DNA from: Geothrix sp. 21YS21S-2
GTDB lineage: Bacteria > Acidobacteriota > Holophagae > Holophagales > Holophagaceae
Direction of reading: 5' to 3'
Assembly: GCF_030846775.1 (NCBI RefSeq)
Contig: NZ_CP132910.1
Coordinates: 2,328,001 to 2,392,000, forward strand
DNA: 64,000 nt
Shown: piece by piece, positions 48,402-57,988 of the stretch
How the letters are laid out: every line of letters begins with the position of its first letter
Position numbering within the stretch: position 1 is the stretch's first letter
Program-made: the position numbers and the translations under genes
Notes under the pieces: generated by a model
Seen by the model: the letters and a program-made list of their open reading frames with translations, nothing else
Told to the model about the DNA's origin: nothing
The model's database searches: none

Positions 48402-51400
48402 TCAGTAGGTCCAGCTCAGGGCGCATCCGGCTTCCTTGGCGACCTTTTCGGAAAGGTCGGGATCGAAGCGGACATTGAGGTCGCCGCTGGCCCTCACGCG
48501 GGCGAGGATGCCCTGGGGGCCGCGGTATTCCAGGTGCAGGGGAAGGTTGCCGTGGTAGAGGCGCAGGAGGGGCACCAGGCGGTTGGGGTACTCCCCCCTG
48601 GGCAGGCGGATCAGGGCGCCGGAGAAGCCCTTGCCCTGGAAGTCCTCCAGGGGCTCCAGGGAGGTCACGAAGAGCTTGATGGTGGTCTGCTCCTCCTCGT
48701 CCTCGTCGCCGTTGTTGCCGGTGGTCTCGATCTTCAGCTCGCCGGTGACGCGCAGGAGGGCGTCGGGCAGGGCCAGGTGCCGGTACAGGTCGAAGGGGCG
48801 GCCCCTCTTCCGGGTCACGGGGTTGTAGCTGCCGGCCATGAGCAGGGCCTCCACCTTGTCGGTGAGGTCCTCCAGGTAGAGGATCGCCCAGGGTTCGCCC
48901 TTCTGGTTCGTCTTGAACTGGACGTTGCTCACCATGACGCCGATGGCCACCTCGTCCCGGTCCCGGTGCCTGCCGGCGGCGGCGGCCTCCTTCAGGGAGG
49001 CGATGGTGCCCACGGTGTGCACCTTGATGGCGTCCTTGAACTCCTCCAGGGGGTGGCCCGACACGTAGAGGCCCAGGGACTCCCGCTCGTAGCGCAGGCG
49101 GTCCTTGCGGCTCCAGAACTCCACGTCCTCGGGCACGGCCCAGTTGTCGGCGAGGCTGGCCATCTCGGCCTCGTCGAAGAGCGATACCAGCCCCAGGTCC
49201 TGGCCCCCCTTCCCCGCGTTCTCCATGGCCGAGGGCAGGCCCTCCATGAGGGCGGCGCGGTTGGGTTCCATGGAATCGAAGGCCCCTGCCTTGATGAGGG
49301 CCTCCCACACGCGGCGGTTGGCCTTCTGGAGGTCGGTGGCCTTGAGGGCGTGGAAGAAGTCCTTGAAGCCCCCCTCCTCCGCGCGCGCGGCGAGGATGGC
49401 CTCCAGCGCGGCCTCGCCCAGGCCCTTGACCGCGGCGAAGCCGAAGCGGATCTGGTTGGGCCCGGTGATGGTGAAGTCCAGCTGGCTCTCGTTGATGTCC
49501 GGGCCCAGCACGTCCAGGCCCATCTCCTTGCAGTTCTGGATGTACTTCACCACGTCGTCGGTGCGCTGGGCCTTGGTGGAGAGGAGGCCGGCCATGAACT
49601 CGGTGCGGAAGTTGGCTTTGAGGTAGGCTGTTTCGTATGCAATCAGGGCATATGCCGCTGAATGGCTCTTGTTGAAGCCGTAGCCAGCAAAGTATTCAAT
49701 AAGATCGAAGAGTTCGGAGACCTTGTCCCGCTCGTAGCCGCGCACCACGCCCTGCTCGATGAACTTGGTCTTCTCCTTCGCCATCTTCTCCTTGTCCTTC
49801 TTGCCCATGGCGCGCCGCAGCATGTCGGCCTCGCCCAGGGAGTACCCGGCGATGAGGCTGGCGATCTGCATCACCTGCTCCTGGTACAGGATCACGCCGT
49901 AGGTGGGGGAGAGGATGGGCTCGAGGGTGGGGAACATGTAGGTCACGGGCTCGCGGCCGTGGCGGCGGTTCACGTAGGTGTCGCCCATGCCCGCGCCCAG
50001 GGGGCCGGGGCGGAAGAGGGCGTTGAGGGCGATGAGGTCGTCGAAGCGGTCCGGGCGCAGCTTGGCCAGGAGCGACTTCATGCCGCCGGACTCGAACTGG
50101 AAGATGCCGTCGGTGTCCCCCTGGCTGAACAGGTCGAAGGTCTTCCGGTCGTCGAAGGTGCGGATGAGGGTCATGTCCACGGGATGGCCCTGGGTGCGCT
50201 CGATGTAGCCCTGGGTCTTGGCGATCTGGGTGAGGGTCTCCAGGCCCAGGAAGTCCATCTTCAGGAGCCCGGCGCGCTCGGCCTCGACCATGGTGTACTG
50301 CACCATCACCTTGCCGTCCTTGTCCCGGCTGAGCGGGGCGAAGCGGGTGAGGTCGTCGGGGGCGATGATCACGCCGGCGGCGTGGACGCCGGTGTTGCGG
50401 GCGAGGCCCTCCAGGCGCGCGGAGATGTCCAGGATGTTCTTCACCTCGGGTTCGGATTCGTAGAGTTCGCGCAGCTTGTCGCTCTGCTCCAGGGCCATGG
50501 CCACGGTGATGGGCTTTCCGGGCTCCTGGGGCACGAGCTTGGTGAGGTTGTTGGCGAAGGCGAAGTCCTTCTCGAAGACCCGCGCCACGTCCTTGATGAC
50601 GGCCTTGGTCTTGAGCTGGTTGATGGTGACGATGTTGCTGACGCGGTCCTTGCCGTAGGCCTCGGTGACGTAGTCGATGACCTTCTGGCGCCCGTCCCGG
50701 CAGAAGTCGATGTCCACGTCGGGCATGGAGATGCGCTCGGGGTTCAGGAACCGCTCGAAGAGCAGGTCGTACTGCATGGGGTCGATGTCGGTGATGTGCA
50801 TGGACCAGGCCACGATGCTGCCGGCGGCGCTGCCGCGGCCCGGGCCCACGGGCACGCCCATCTCGCGGGCCTTGCGGATGAAGTCCCATACCAGGAGGAA
50901 GTAGCCGGGAAAGCCCATCTTCAGGACGGTGTCCAGCTCGAACTCGAGCCGGGCGCGGTACTTCTCCTCGGAGTGCTTGAGGGCCCCGGCCTGCCAGAGC
51001 ACCTGGCACTCCTTGAGCCGCTCCTCGAAGGTCTCGCGGGCCACCTCCACGAAGTAGCTCTCCAGGGTGTGGCCCGAGGGCACGGGGAACTGCGGGGTGA
51101 TGGGCTTGCGGGTGATGGGGAAGAGGTCGATCTTGGAGGCGATCTCCAGGGTGCGCTCGAGCAGCTCGGGGTGGCCGGGGAAGACGGCGGCCATCTCCTC
51201 GGGCGACTTCACGTAGAACTGGTCGGTGGAGAAGCGCATGCGCTTGGGCTCGCTCTTGAACCGCTTGGTGCCGATGCACAGGAGCGTGTCGTGGAGGTCC
51301 GCGTCGTCGTGGTTGAGGTAGTGGGCGTCATTGGTGGCCACCAGGGGGATCCCGGTGCGCTTCGAGAGCTCGAACTGGCTGGGGATGATCAGGCGCTCCG

Positions 51401-52010
51401 CCTCGAAGCCCTGGTCCTGGATCTCCAGGTAGAAGTCCTCGCCGAAGATGCTCTGGTAGTCCCGGGCGACGCGCTCGGCGGCGTCGATGTTGCCGGAGAG
51501 GAGGCGGGCCTGCACCTCGCCGCCCAGGCAGGCCGTGAGGGCGATGAGGCCCTCGCTGTTCTCCCGCAGCAGGTCCTTGTCCACCCGGGGCTTGTAGTAG
51601 AAGCCCTCGGTGAAGCCCTTGGAGACCAGGTTGGACAGGTTGCGGAAGCCCACGGGGTTCTTGGCCAGGAGCACCAGGTGGTAGCCCGCGTCCCGCTGGC
51701 CGGAGGGGTCCAGGCAGTCCTCCAGGCCCTCGGCGTTCAGGGCGTTGTTGTCGAGCTTGCGGTCGTGCCGGGACCGGGGGGCCACGTACACCTCGCAGCC
51801 GAGGATGGGCTTGACGGCCCAGTTGCCGTCCTTGTCCGCCGTCTTCTCGCAGGCGTCGAAGAGCTTCATCATGCCGAACATGTTGCCGTGGTCGGTGACG
51901 GCCACCGAGTTCATGCCGGTCGCCCTGCATTTCTTGACGAGGTCGGGGATGCGGGTCAGGCCGTCGAGGAGGGAGTACTCGGTGTGGAGGTGGAGATGCG
52001 CGAAGGTCAT
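48402..52010 (-). CDS. dnaE: DNA polymerase III subunit alpha
   Basis: A 1202-aa replicative polymerase. The N-terminal PHP domain begins FAHLHLHTEYSLLDGLTRI. The polymerase core has the catalytic Asp motif MPDVDIDFCRDGR, GPGRGSAAGSIVAW, FNKSHSAAYALIAYETAYLKA and the helix-hairpin-helix/OB-fold C-terminal region. ATG 52010 was chosen over a frame 6 codons longer because it gives the canonical N terminus. It is the first gene of an apparent dnaE-pepF unit. Chromosomal core gene. Confidence 0.97.
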   Translation of the reverse strand: MTFAHLHLHTEYSLLDGLTRIPDLVKKCRATGMNSVAVTDHGNMFGMMKLFDACEKTADKDGNWAVKPILGCEVYVAPRSRHDRKLDNNALNAEGLEDCLDPSGQRDAGYHLVLLAKNPVGFRNLSNLVSKGFTEGFYYKPRVDKDLLRENSEGLIALTACLGGEVQARLLSGNIDAAERVARDYQSIFGEDFYLEIQDQGFEAERLIIPSQFELSKRTGIPLVATNDAHYLNHDDADLHDTLLCIGTKRFKSEPKRMRFSTDQFYVKSPEEMAAVFPGHPELLERTLEIASKIDLFPITRKPITPQFPVPSGHTLESYFVEVARETFEERLKECQVLWQAGALKHSEEKYRARLEFELDTVLKMGFPGYFLLVWDFIRKAREMGVPVGPGRGSAAGSIVAWSMHITDIDPMQYDLLFERFLNPERISMPDVDIDFCRDGRQKVIDYVTEAYGKDRVSNIVTINQLKTKAVIKDVARVFEKDFAFANNLTKLVPQEPGKPITVAMALEQSDKLRELYESEPEVKNILDISARLEGLARNTGVHAAGVIIAPDDLTRFAPLSRDKDGKVMVQYTMVEAERAGLLKMDFLGLETLTQIAKTQGYIERTQGHPVDMTLIRTFDDRKTFDLFSQGDTDGIFQFESGGMKSLLAKLRPDRFDDLIALNALFRPGPLGAGMGDTYVNRRHGREPVTYMFPTLEPILSPTYGVILYQEQVMQIASLIAGYSLGEADMLRRAMGKKDKEKMAKEKTKFIEQGVVRGYERDKVSELFDLIEYFAGYGFNKSHSAAYALIAYETAYLKANFRTEFMAGLLSTKAQRTDDVVKYIQNCKEMGLDVLGPDINESQLDFTITGPNQIRFGFAAVKGLGEAALEAILAARAEEGGFKDFFHALKATDLQKANRRVWEALIKAGAFDSMEPNRAALMEGLPSAMENAGKGGQDLGLVSLFDEAEMASLADNWAVPEDVEFWSRKDRLRYERESLGLYVSGHPLEEFKDAIKVHTVGTIASLKEAAAAGRHRDRDEVAIGVMVSNVQFKTNQKGEPWAILYLEDLTDKVEALLMAGSYNPVTRKRGRPFDLYRHLALPDALLRVTGELKIETTGNNGDEDEEEQTTIKLFVTSLEPLEDFQGKGFSGALIRLPRGEYPNRLVPLLRLYHGNLPLHLEYRGPQGILARVRASGDLNVRFDPDLSEKVAKEAGCALSWTY

Positions 52011-52090
52011 AGGGGGCCATTGTCGCAAGCCTGGGGCGGGTTGGGGAAAGTTGCTGGGGTGTTGCAGTTGTGAACGAGCGGGCGCGGGGC

Positions 52091-52120
52091 TTGCCGCGAT
52101 GAATTAATAACTCATATTGT
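52091..52120 (+). promoter_or_regulatory. Possible sigma-70 promoter of the 52153 gene
   Basis: TTGCCG, 18-bp spacer, TATTGT, 33 bp before the ATG, in an AT-rich spot between the divergent dnaE and the small exported protein. GGAGG lies between the -10 and the start. Confidence 0.4.
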
Positions 52121-52152
52121 GGCTCACGCCAGTAGCCGGAGGGTCGTGATCC

Positions 52153-52518
52153 ATGTTGAAAAGCCTCACCTGGGGCCTGGCGGCCCTCTGCCTGGGCATG
52201 CCCTGCCGGGCCGCGGACCCCTGGTCCAAGTCCGACACCGCCTGGGAACTCTCCTACGTGGCCATGGTGGCCATGGACTGCAGCCAGAGCCGCCAGATCG
52301 AGGACGGGAACCGCTACGAGCGCAACCCCCTCCTGCCCCGCCACCCCAGCGCCAGGACCATCACCCGGCTCTGCATCCTCAACGTCGCGGCCCACGCCAC
52401 GATCAGCTACGTCCTGCCCCGCCCCTGGCGGCGCCGCTTCCAGGTGGTCTCGGTGGTGGTGGAGGCCGGGGTGGTGGCGGACAACTACTACCGGGCCGGG
52501 ATCAAGGTCAAGTTCTGA
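52153..52518 (+). CDS. Hypothetical exported protein, 121 aa
   Basis: A small protein with a clear signal peptide ([19 protein letters not shown], cleavage after RAA). The mature part has [19 protein letters not shown], a conserved-looking [17 protein letters not shown] and a hydrophobic helix near [16 protein letters not shown]. The pattern of Asp-x-x-Gln/Thr and ENP-type turns is seen in small DUF-type membrane proteins, but no family was identified. The 3' end overlaps convergent lon by 11 bp. Confidence 0.65.
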   Translation: MLKSLTWGLAALCLGMPCRAADPWSKSDTAWELSYVAMVAMDCSQSRQIEDGNRYERNPLLPRHPSARTITRLCILNVAAHATISYVLPRPWRRRFQVVSVVVEAGVVADNYYRAGIKVKF

Positions 52519-54814
52519 CCAGGGCCAGGGGGATCACCTCGTCCATGCTCTTCACCAGGTGGATGACCAGCTCCCGGCGCACCTCCTCGGGGAGCTCCTC
52601 CAGGTGCCGGGCGTTCTCCGCCGGGATGATGACGGTGCGGCATCCCATTCGGTGGGCGGCCAGGAGCTTCTCCTTGAGGCCGCCGATGGGCAGGACCGCG
52701 CCCCGCAGGGTCAGTTCCCCGGTCATGGCCAGGTCGGCGCGCACGGGGATGCCCGTGAGGGCCGAGATGAGGGCCGTGGCCAGGGTGATGCCGGCGCTGG
52801 GCCCGTCCTTGGGGATGGCGCCCTCGGGCAGGTGCACGTGGAGGTCGGTCTTCTCCAGGAAGTCGGGGGCCAGGCCCAGGCTGTCGGCGCGCATGCGCAC
52901 GAAGCTGAGCGCGAGGTTGGCGCTCTCCTGCATCACTTCGCCCAGCTTGCCGGTGAGCTTGAGGACGCCCTTGCCCGGAAGCCGCGCGGCCTCGATGGTA
53001 AGGAGGTCCCCGCCGGTGGGGGTCCAGGCCAGGCCGTTGACCACGCCCGCGGCGGGCTGGGCCGACAGGGGGGATTCCAGGAAGCGCTCGGGGCCCAGCA
53101 GGCCCGCGAGGCGGTCCGCGGTGACCCTGGCGTCGAAGGGCCCGGGCTGGAGGCTCTGGCGGGCCAGCTTGCGCAGCACGGCGGAGATCTCCCGCTCCAG
53201 CTGGCGCACGCCGGCCTCCTTGGTGTAGGCCTGCACGAGCTTTTCCAGGGCCGCGTCCTCGAACGTGATGCCCAGGTCGGCCATGCCGTGGCGGTCCAGG
53301 GCCTTGGGCACCAGGTGGGCGTGGGCGATCGCCTTCTTCTCGCCCAGGGTGTAGCTGCTCAGCTCGAGCACCTCGAGGCGGTCCTCCAGGGGCTGGGGAA
53401 TCTGGTGGCGCACGTTGGCGGTGGTGAGGAAGAGCACCTGGCTGAGGTCGAAGCCCACGTCCAGGTAGTGGTCCTGGAAGGTCTGGTTCTGCTCGGGGTC
53501 CAGCACCTCCAGCAGGGCGGAGCTGGGGTCGCCCCGCCAGTCGGAGCCCATCTTGTCGATCTCGTCCAGGAGCATGAGGGGGTTGCGCACGCCGCCCTTC
53601 TTCAGGAGGGAGATGATGCGCCCGGGCATGGAGCCGATGTAGGTGCGCCGGTGCCCCCGGATCTCGGCCTCGTCCCGCACGCCGCCCAGCGAGAAGCGCA
53701 GGAAGGGCCGGTTCAGGGCCCGGGCGATGGACCGCGCCAGGCTCGTCTTGCCCACGCCGGGAGGGCCCACGAGGCAGAGGATGGGCCCGCGCAGGGGGGC
53801 CCCCGCGTTCCGGTCCCGCAGGCGGCGCATGACGGCGAGGTACTCCAGGATCCGGGCCTTGACCTTCTCCAGGCCCGCGTGGTCCTCGTCCAGGATGCGC
53901 TCGGCCTCCTCCAGGTCCAGGTGGTCGTCGGCGAGCTTGGACCAGGGCAGGGCCAGGAGCCAGTCGATGTAGGTGCGGCTCACGGTGGCCTCGGCGCTCT
54001 GGGGGGGCATGCCCTCCAGGCGGTCCACCTCCTCCAGGGCCTTGCCCTCGGCCTCCTCGCCCATCCCGGCCTTGAGGATGCGCTCCCGCAGCTGGGCGAG
54101 CTCGTCCTTCCTGCCTTCGGGCAGGACGCCGCGCATCTTCTCGCCCAGCACGAAGGCCTTGTGGTCCTTCTCGAGGTTCTGGGCCTCCTCCCTGCCCTCG
54201 GCCTGGTGGGTGGCGGCGTCGGCTTCCAGGAGCTTGAGGAGGGTGTGGAGGCGCGGTTCGATGTCCAGCTGGTCCAGCACCCCCTGCTTGTCCCGCACGT
54301 CCGCGGGCAGCACCGCGGCCACCGCGTCGATGGCCTGGCCCAGGGGCATGGCCGGGTCCAGGCTGAGGGTCCGGGCCAGTTCCGGGTTGCGCTGGAGGAA
54401 GCCCTCCACCGCCGAGCCGAAGGCATCCTGCAGGGCCGGTCCGCCGGGGGCCTCGGGCTCCGGGAGGATCTCCACCTCGGCCTGCACCACGTCCCCGTCG
54501 TCCAGGTACCGCTCCAGGCGCACCCGGGCGATGCCCTTGACGCCCACCTTGTAGTAGTCCCGCGGCAGCGGGATGAGGGACTCCACCAGCGCCAGGGTGC
54601 CCACGGCGTGGATGGACTCCTGCTTGGGCTGCTCCTCCTTGGGGTTGCGCTGGGTGAGCAGGAGCAGGTGGTCGCCCACCTTGATGCCCAGCTCGAGGGT
54701 CCGCACCGAGGCGCGCCTCCCCACCATGAAGGGAACCCGGGCCCCCGGGAAGAGGACCATGTCCCGGATGGGGATGGCGGGGAGGGTGATGGTCTTGCGA
54801 AGGGGATTCGTCAT
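52508..54814 (-). CDS. lon: ATP-dependent protease Lon
   Basis: A 768-aa bacterial LonA. The N-terminal substrate domain ([23 protein letters not shown]) is followed by an AAA module with Walker [12 protein letters not shown] and Walker [11 protein letters not shown]. The Ser-Lys protease domain has the catalytic Ser in KDGPSAG and the Lys in GLKEKLLAA. Normal length for the family (about 770-810 aa). It degrades misfolded and regulatory proteins in the cytosol. It is downstream of clpX on the same strand but separated by a long palindrome, so it probably has separate transcription control. Confidence 0.97.
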   Translation of the reverse strand: MTNPLRKTITLPAIPIRDMVLFPGARVPFMVGRRASVRTLELGIKVGDHLLLLTQRNPKEEQPKQESIHAVGTLALVESLIPLPRDYYKVGVKGIARVRLERYLDDGDVVQAEVEILPEPEAPGGPALQDAFGSAVEGFLQRNPELARTLSLDPAMPLGQAIDAVAAVLPADVRDKQGVLDQLDIEPRLHTLLKLLEADAATHQAEGREEAQNLEKDHKAFVLGEKMRGVLPEGRKDELAQLRERILKAGMGEEAEGKALEEVDRLEGMPPQSAEATVSRTYIDWLLALPWSKLADDHLDLEEAERILDEDHAGLEKVKARILEYLAVMRRLRDRNAGAPLRGPILCLVGPPGVGKTSLARSIARALNRPFLRFSLGGVRDEAEIRGHRRTYIGSMPGRIISLLKKGGVRNPLMLLDEIDKMGSDWRGDPSSALLEVLDPEQNQTFQDHYLDVGFDLSQVLFLTTANVRHQIPQPLEDRLEVLELSSYTLGEKKAIAHAHLVPKALDRHGMADLGITFEDAALEKLVQAYTKEAGVRQLEREISAVLRKLARQSLQPGPFDARVTADRLAGLLGPERFLESPLSAQPAAGVVNGLAWTPTGGDLLTIEAARLPGKGVLKLTGKLGEVMQESANLALSFVRMRADSLGLAPDFLEKTDLHVHLPEGAIPKDGPSAGITLATALISALTGIPVRADLAMTGELTLRGAVLPIGGLKEKLLAAHRMGCRTVIIPAENARHLEELPEEVRRELVIHLVKSMDEVIPLALVRT

Positions 54815-54856
54815 GGGGCCCTACCAATCAACACTCAAGAATAATGACATATGCTT

Positions 54857-54990
54857 TTTTTCCTCAGCGAGCCCTCCGCGCCTCCGCGATTGATCCCTTT
54901 CCTGGATGCGCCGGCGCAATGACTATATGCGCAGGGGCACCCCGGGAAGAAGATCAATCGCGGAGGCGCGGAGGGCTCGCTGAGGAAAAA
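54857..54990. repeat. Long inverted repeat between lon and clpX
   Basis: Perfect 39-bp arms (54857-54895 and 54952-54990) read as TTTTTCCTCAGCGAGCCCTC in their first half and end ATTGATC; the spacer is 56 nt. The arms' GCGGAGGCGCGGAGG wording looks like an interspersed palindromic element. The U- or A-rich outer ends and strong stem could also act as a bidirectional terminator between clpX and lon. Confidence 0.88.
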
Positions 54991-54998
54991 GGACCTTC

Positions 54999-56243
54999 CT
55001 AGCCCGCGGCGGGAATCGACAGGCTCGTGATTCCCAGTTCCTTCTCCACCATGGCCCGGGTGAGGTGGAGCGTGGCCTTGGTGGTGCGCTCCTCGCTGGG
55101 CAGCTCGAACATGGGCTCCAGCAGGATCTGCTCCAGCATGCTCCGCAGCCCGCGCGCGCCCAGCTTGCGCAGCAGGGCCTGGTCGGCGATGGTGTCCAGG
55201 GCGCCGGCCTCGAAGGTCAGCTCGATGTCGTCCATCTCGAAAAGGCGCATGAACTGCTTGGTGACGGCGTTCTTGGGCTGGGTGAGGATGGCCACCAGGG
55301 CGTCGCGGTCCAGGGGCTGCAGGGTGGCCACCACGGGGAGGCGGCCCACCAGTTCGGGGATGAGGCCGAACTTGATGATGTCCTCGGGTTCCACCAGGCG
55401 CAGGAGGTTGTCCTTGCTGCCCTTGGAGGTGACCTTGGCGCCGAAGCCCACGGCCTTGGCGCGCACCCGCTGCTTGATGGTGTCCTCGATGCCCACGAAG
55501 GCGCCGCCGCAGATGAAGAGGATGTTGGAGGTGTCCAGCTGGATGAATTCCTGGTGGGGGTGCTTGCGGCCGCCCTGGGGGGGCACGTTGGCCACGGTGC
55601 CCTCCACCAGCTTCAGGAGGGCCTGCTGCACGCCCTCGCCGGAGACGTCCCGGGTGATGCTGGGGTTCTCGCTCTTGCGGCCGATCTTGTCGATCTCGTC
55701 GATGAAGACGATGCCGCGCTGGGCCCGCTCCACGTCGTAGTTGGCCACCTGGAGGAGCTTGGTGAGGATGTTCTCCACGTCCTCGCCCACGTAGCCGGCC
55801 TCGGTGAGGGTGGTGGCGTCGGCCATGGCCAGGGGCACGTCGAGCATGCGAGCGAGCGTCTGGGCCAGGAGGGTCTTCCCGGTGCCCGTGGGGCCGATGA
55901 GGAGGATGTTGCTCTTGGAGAGCTCCACCTCGGTGGCGCCCAGGCTCTTCTGGGGGGTGAGGATGCGCTTGTAGTGGTTGTACACGGCCACGGCCAGGCG
56001 CTTCTTGGCGCCCTCCTGGCCGATCACGTAGTCGTCCAGGAAGCCCTTGATCTCCTTGGGCCGGGCCAGGCGGGGCTCGTGCTTGCCGGCGGGCTTGCCC
56101 TGGCGGCTCATGCGCAGCTGGAGCTGGCCGGCCTCGACGCATTCATTGCAGATATAGGCGTTGGGACCAGCAAGAAGCTGTTCGACCTCGTTGGGGGCCT
56201 TGCCGCAGAAGGAGCACTGCTGATCACGCTTCGGTTTTGTCAT
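54999..56243 (-). CDS. clpX: ATP-dependent Clp protease ATP-binding subunit ClpX
   Basis: A 414-aa AAA+ unfoldase. The N-terminal zinc-binding domain has the C-x2-C ... C-x2-C layout (CSFC; CNEC), Walker A is GPTGTGKT, Walker B is [15 protein letters not shown], the pore loop follows, and sensor 2 is [12 protein letters not shown] 56243 has AAGGAG 6 nt upstream and gives the usual N terminus; an upstream in-frame ATG would add 18 atypical residues. No clpP is beside it. It delivers substrates to ClpP, encoded elsewhere. Confidence 0.97.
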   Translation of the reverse strand: MTKPKRDQQCSFCGKAPNEVEQLLAGPNAYICNECVEAGQLQLRMSRQGKPAGKHEPRLARPKEIKGFLDDYVIGQEGAKKRLAVAVYNHYKRILTPQKSLGATEVELSKSNILLIGPTGTGKTLLAQTLARMLDVPLAMADATTLTEAGYVGEDVENILTKLLQVANYDVERAQRGIVFIDEIDKIGRKSENPSITRDVSGEGVQQALLKLVEGTVANVPPQGGRKHPHQEFIQLDTSNILFICGGAFVGIEDTIKQRVRAKAVGFGAKVTSKGSKDNLLRLVEPEDIIKFGLIPELVGRLPVVATLQPLDRDALVAILTQPKNAVTKQFMRLFEMDDIELTFEAGALDTIADQALLRKLGARGLRSMLEQILLEPMFELPSEERTTKATLHLTRAMVEKELGITSLSIPAAG

Positions 56244-56318
56244 GGGATCTCCTTCCACTGCGTCGTTCATTGTGGGGCCTTGACGCCCCCCCGGCACCTG
56301 GGAATCGCGTGCCCGATG

Positions 56319-56798
56319 TCACTGGTGGTGCACGGTGACCAGTCCCAGGACCTCGAAACGCTTGATACCCGCGGGAATCTTGATCTTCACTTCCGCCCCT
56401 TCCTCCAGGCCCACCAGGGCCATCCCGATGGGGGAGCTGATGCTCAAGTGGTCGGGGTGGTCCCCGAGCTCCTCGGGCAGCACCAGTTTGTAGGTGACTT
56501 CCTTCTCGGAGTCAAGGTCCAGGAGGGTCACCCGGGTGCCGTAGGCCACCTTGTTCTTGGGCAGGCGGTCCAGGTCGAGGCTGGCCACCTCGGCGATGCG
56601 CTTCTCCAGTACGACGACCTTGTTCTGGAACATGTCCCGCTTGGCCAGGGCCTGTTCATATTCAGCATTCTCCGACAGGTCGCCCTGGGAGGCGGCGCTG
56701 GCGATTTCCTTGGGGATTTCAATGAGCAGGGCCTGCTTGAGGGCCTTCAGTTCGACCTCGAGCTTTGCGAGAACGTGCTTGGGCATAGGAAAGTCCAT
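56319..56798 (-). CDS. greA: Transcript cleavage factor GreA
   Basis: A 159-aa protein. The N-terminal coiled coil carries the tip motif GDLSENAEYEQAL, with the acidic residues that enter the RNA polymerase secondary channel, and the C-terminal FKBP-like domain ends in SPIGMALVGLEEGAEVKIKIP. It rescues backtracked RNA polymerase. Start uncertain: ATG 56798 (MDFPMPKHV) or ATG 56786 (MPKHVLAKL); neither has a strong ribosome site. It ends 75 bp before the clpX start. Confidence 0.93.
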   Translation of the reverse strand: MDFPMPKHVLAKLEVELKALKQALLIEIPKEIASAASQGDLSENAEYEQALAKRDMFQNKVVVLEKRIAEVASLDLDRLPKNKVAYGTRVTLLDLDSEKEVTYKLVLPEELGDHPDHLSISSPIGMALVGLEEGAEVKIKIPAGIKRFEVLGLVTVHHQ

Positions 56799-56827
56799 GG
56801 TCGGGGGGCCGGAGCCCCGGGAGGGAT

Positions 56828-57793
56828 TCAACGGCTGTCGAGAAGCCATTCATCAGGAGGCAACGGTGCGGGGAGGGGGTCGCCCTCCCCGGGCCGCGTC
56901 TTGAACCGGCGGTGCATCCAGAACCACCATCGAGGCTCGCGCCGGATATCGGCCTCGATTTTCTGGGTCATGATCTGGGTGGCGGTCCAGACGTCCCGGT
57001 CCATGTCCCCCGTCACGGGCACCTGGAAGGGAGGTTCGACCGACACGGTGATGGTGCCGTCGGCATTGGGCCAGCTCCGGAGCTGGACGACGGGGAGGCC
57101 GTACTTCACGGCCAGGAGCCCGGCGGAGGGGAAGGTGGAGGCCCAGCGGCCCAGGAACTTCACCCAGACGCCGGCGGTGAGCGCGTCCTGGTCGAGGAGG
57201 AAGCCCACGGCCTTGCCCATCCGCAGCGCCTTGATGGCCCCGCGGAAGGCCCCGTCCTTGGGAATCACCTCGTTGCCGAACCGCCCCCGCAGCTGCCGGA
57301 GCCGGGGCTCCAGGAGCGGGTTGTCCAGCTCCCGCCCGATGACCGAGAGGGTCCGGCCCAGGGCGCTGAGGGCCAGGGCGGTGGCCTCCCAGTTGCCGTA
57401 GTGGCCCGTGAGGACGATGAACCCCTTCCCGGCGGCCTTGGCCGCGTCGTAGTTCTCGATCCCCACCACCTTCACCCTGCGCGCCAGTTCCTCCTCGTCC
57501 ATGTGGAGGAGGTGGATGGCGGTGAGCGCCAGGGTGCCGAAGTGCTCGAAGCAGTCCAGGGAGATGGCCCGGATCCCCGCCTCGGTCAGGCCCAGGTCGG
57601 CCTTGCGCAGGTTGTCCCGCACCACCTTGCGGTGGCGCCGGTCCAGGGCGTGGGCCAGGCGCCCGAGGCCGCGGCCCAGGGTCAGGGTGGTCTCCCAGGG
57701 CAGGCGGCTCACGATGCCCTCGACCAGGTGGAACATCCCCGCTTCCGCGCGATGGCGGAAGGAGAGGCGGGTGTCTGGGGAGGTGTGTGCCAT
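56828..57793 (-). CDS. Lipid A biosynthesis-type acyltransferase (LpxL/HtrB family)
   Basis: A 321-aa membrane-associated acyltransferase. The catalytic HX4E motif is in TGHYGNWEATALAL; further family blocks are GFLLDQDA, PSAGLLAVKYGLPVVQL and EPRWWFWMHRRFK. It transfers a secondary acyl chain to lipid A at the inner membrane. ATG 57793 was chosen because the family pattern begins shortly after it; the frame remains open further upstream without similarity. It is on the same strand as greA, 30-50 bp away, and divergent from the cytochrome at 57989. Confidence 0.9.
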   Translation of the reverse strand: MAHTSPDTRLSFRHRAEAGMFHLVEGIVSRLPWETTLTLGRGLGRLAHALDRRHRKVVRDNLRKADLGLTEAGIRAISLDCFEHFGTLALTAIHLLHMDEEELARRVKVVGIENYDAAKAAGKGFIVLTGHYGNWEATALALSALGRTLSVIGRELDNPLLEPRLRQLRGRFGNEVIPKDGAFRGAIKALRMGKAVGFLLDQDALTAGVWVKFLGRWASTFPSAGLLAVKYGLPVVQLRSWPNADGTITVSVEPPFQVPVTGDMDRDVWTATQIMTQKIEADIRREPRWWFWMHRRFKTRPGEGDPLPAPLPPDEWLLDSR

Positions 57794-57988
57794 ATAAAAA
57801 AAGGTGCGCCCCGATGGTGAGGCGCGAACGACTAGCGTAGCAGATTCCGGAACGCCAGGGGGTTTCCAGGCAATGATTGCCGGACTCATTCGCATTGGAA
57901 AAGAAGCCTCGGAGGACTAAAGTGACTTTTCTTACATGGAAAAAACCCTAGACTGGGATTTCAGATTTTCGGATGGAAAGGTCCTTTG

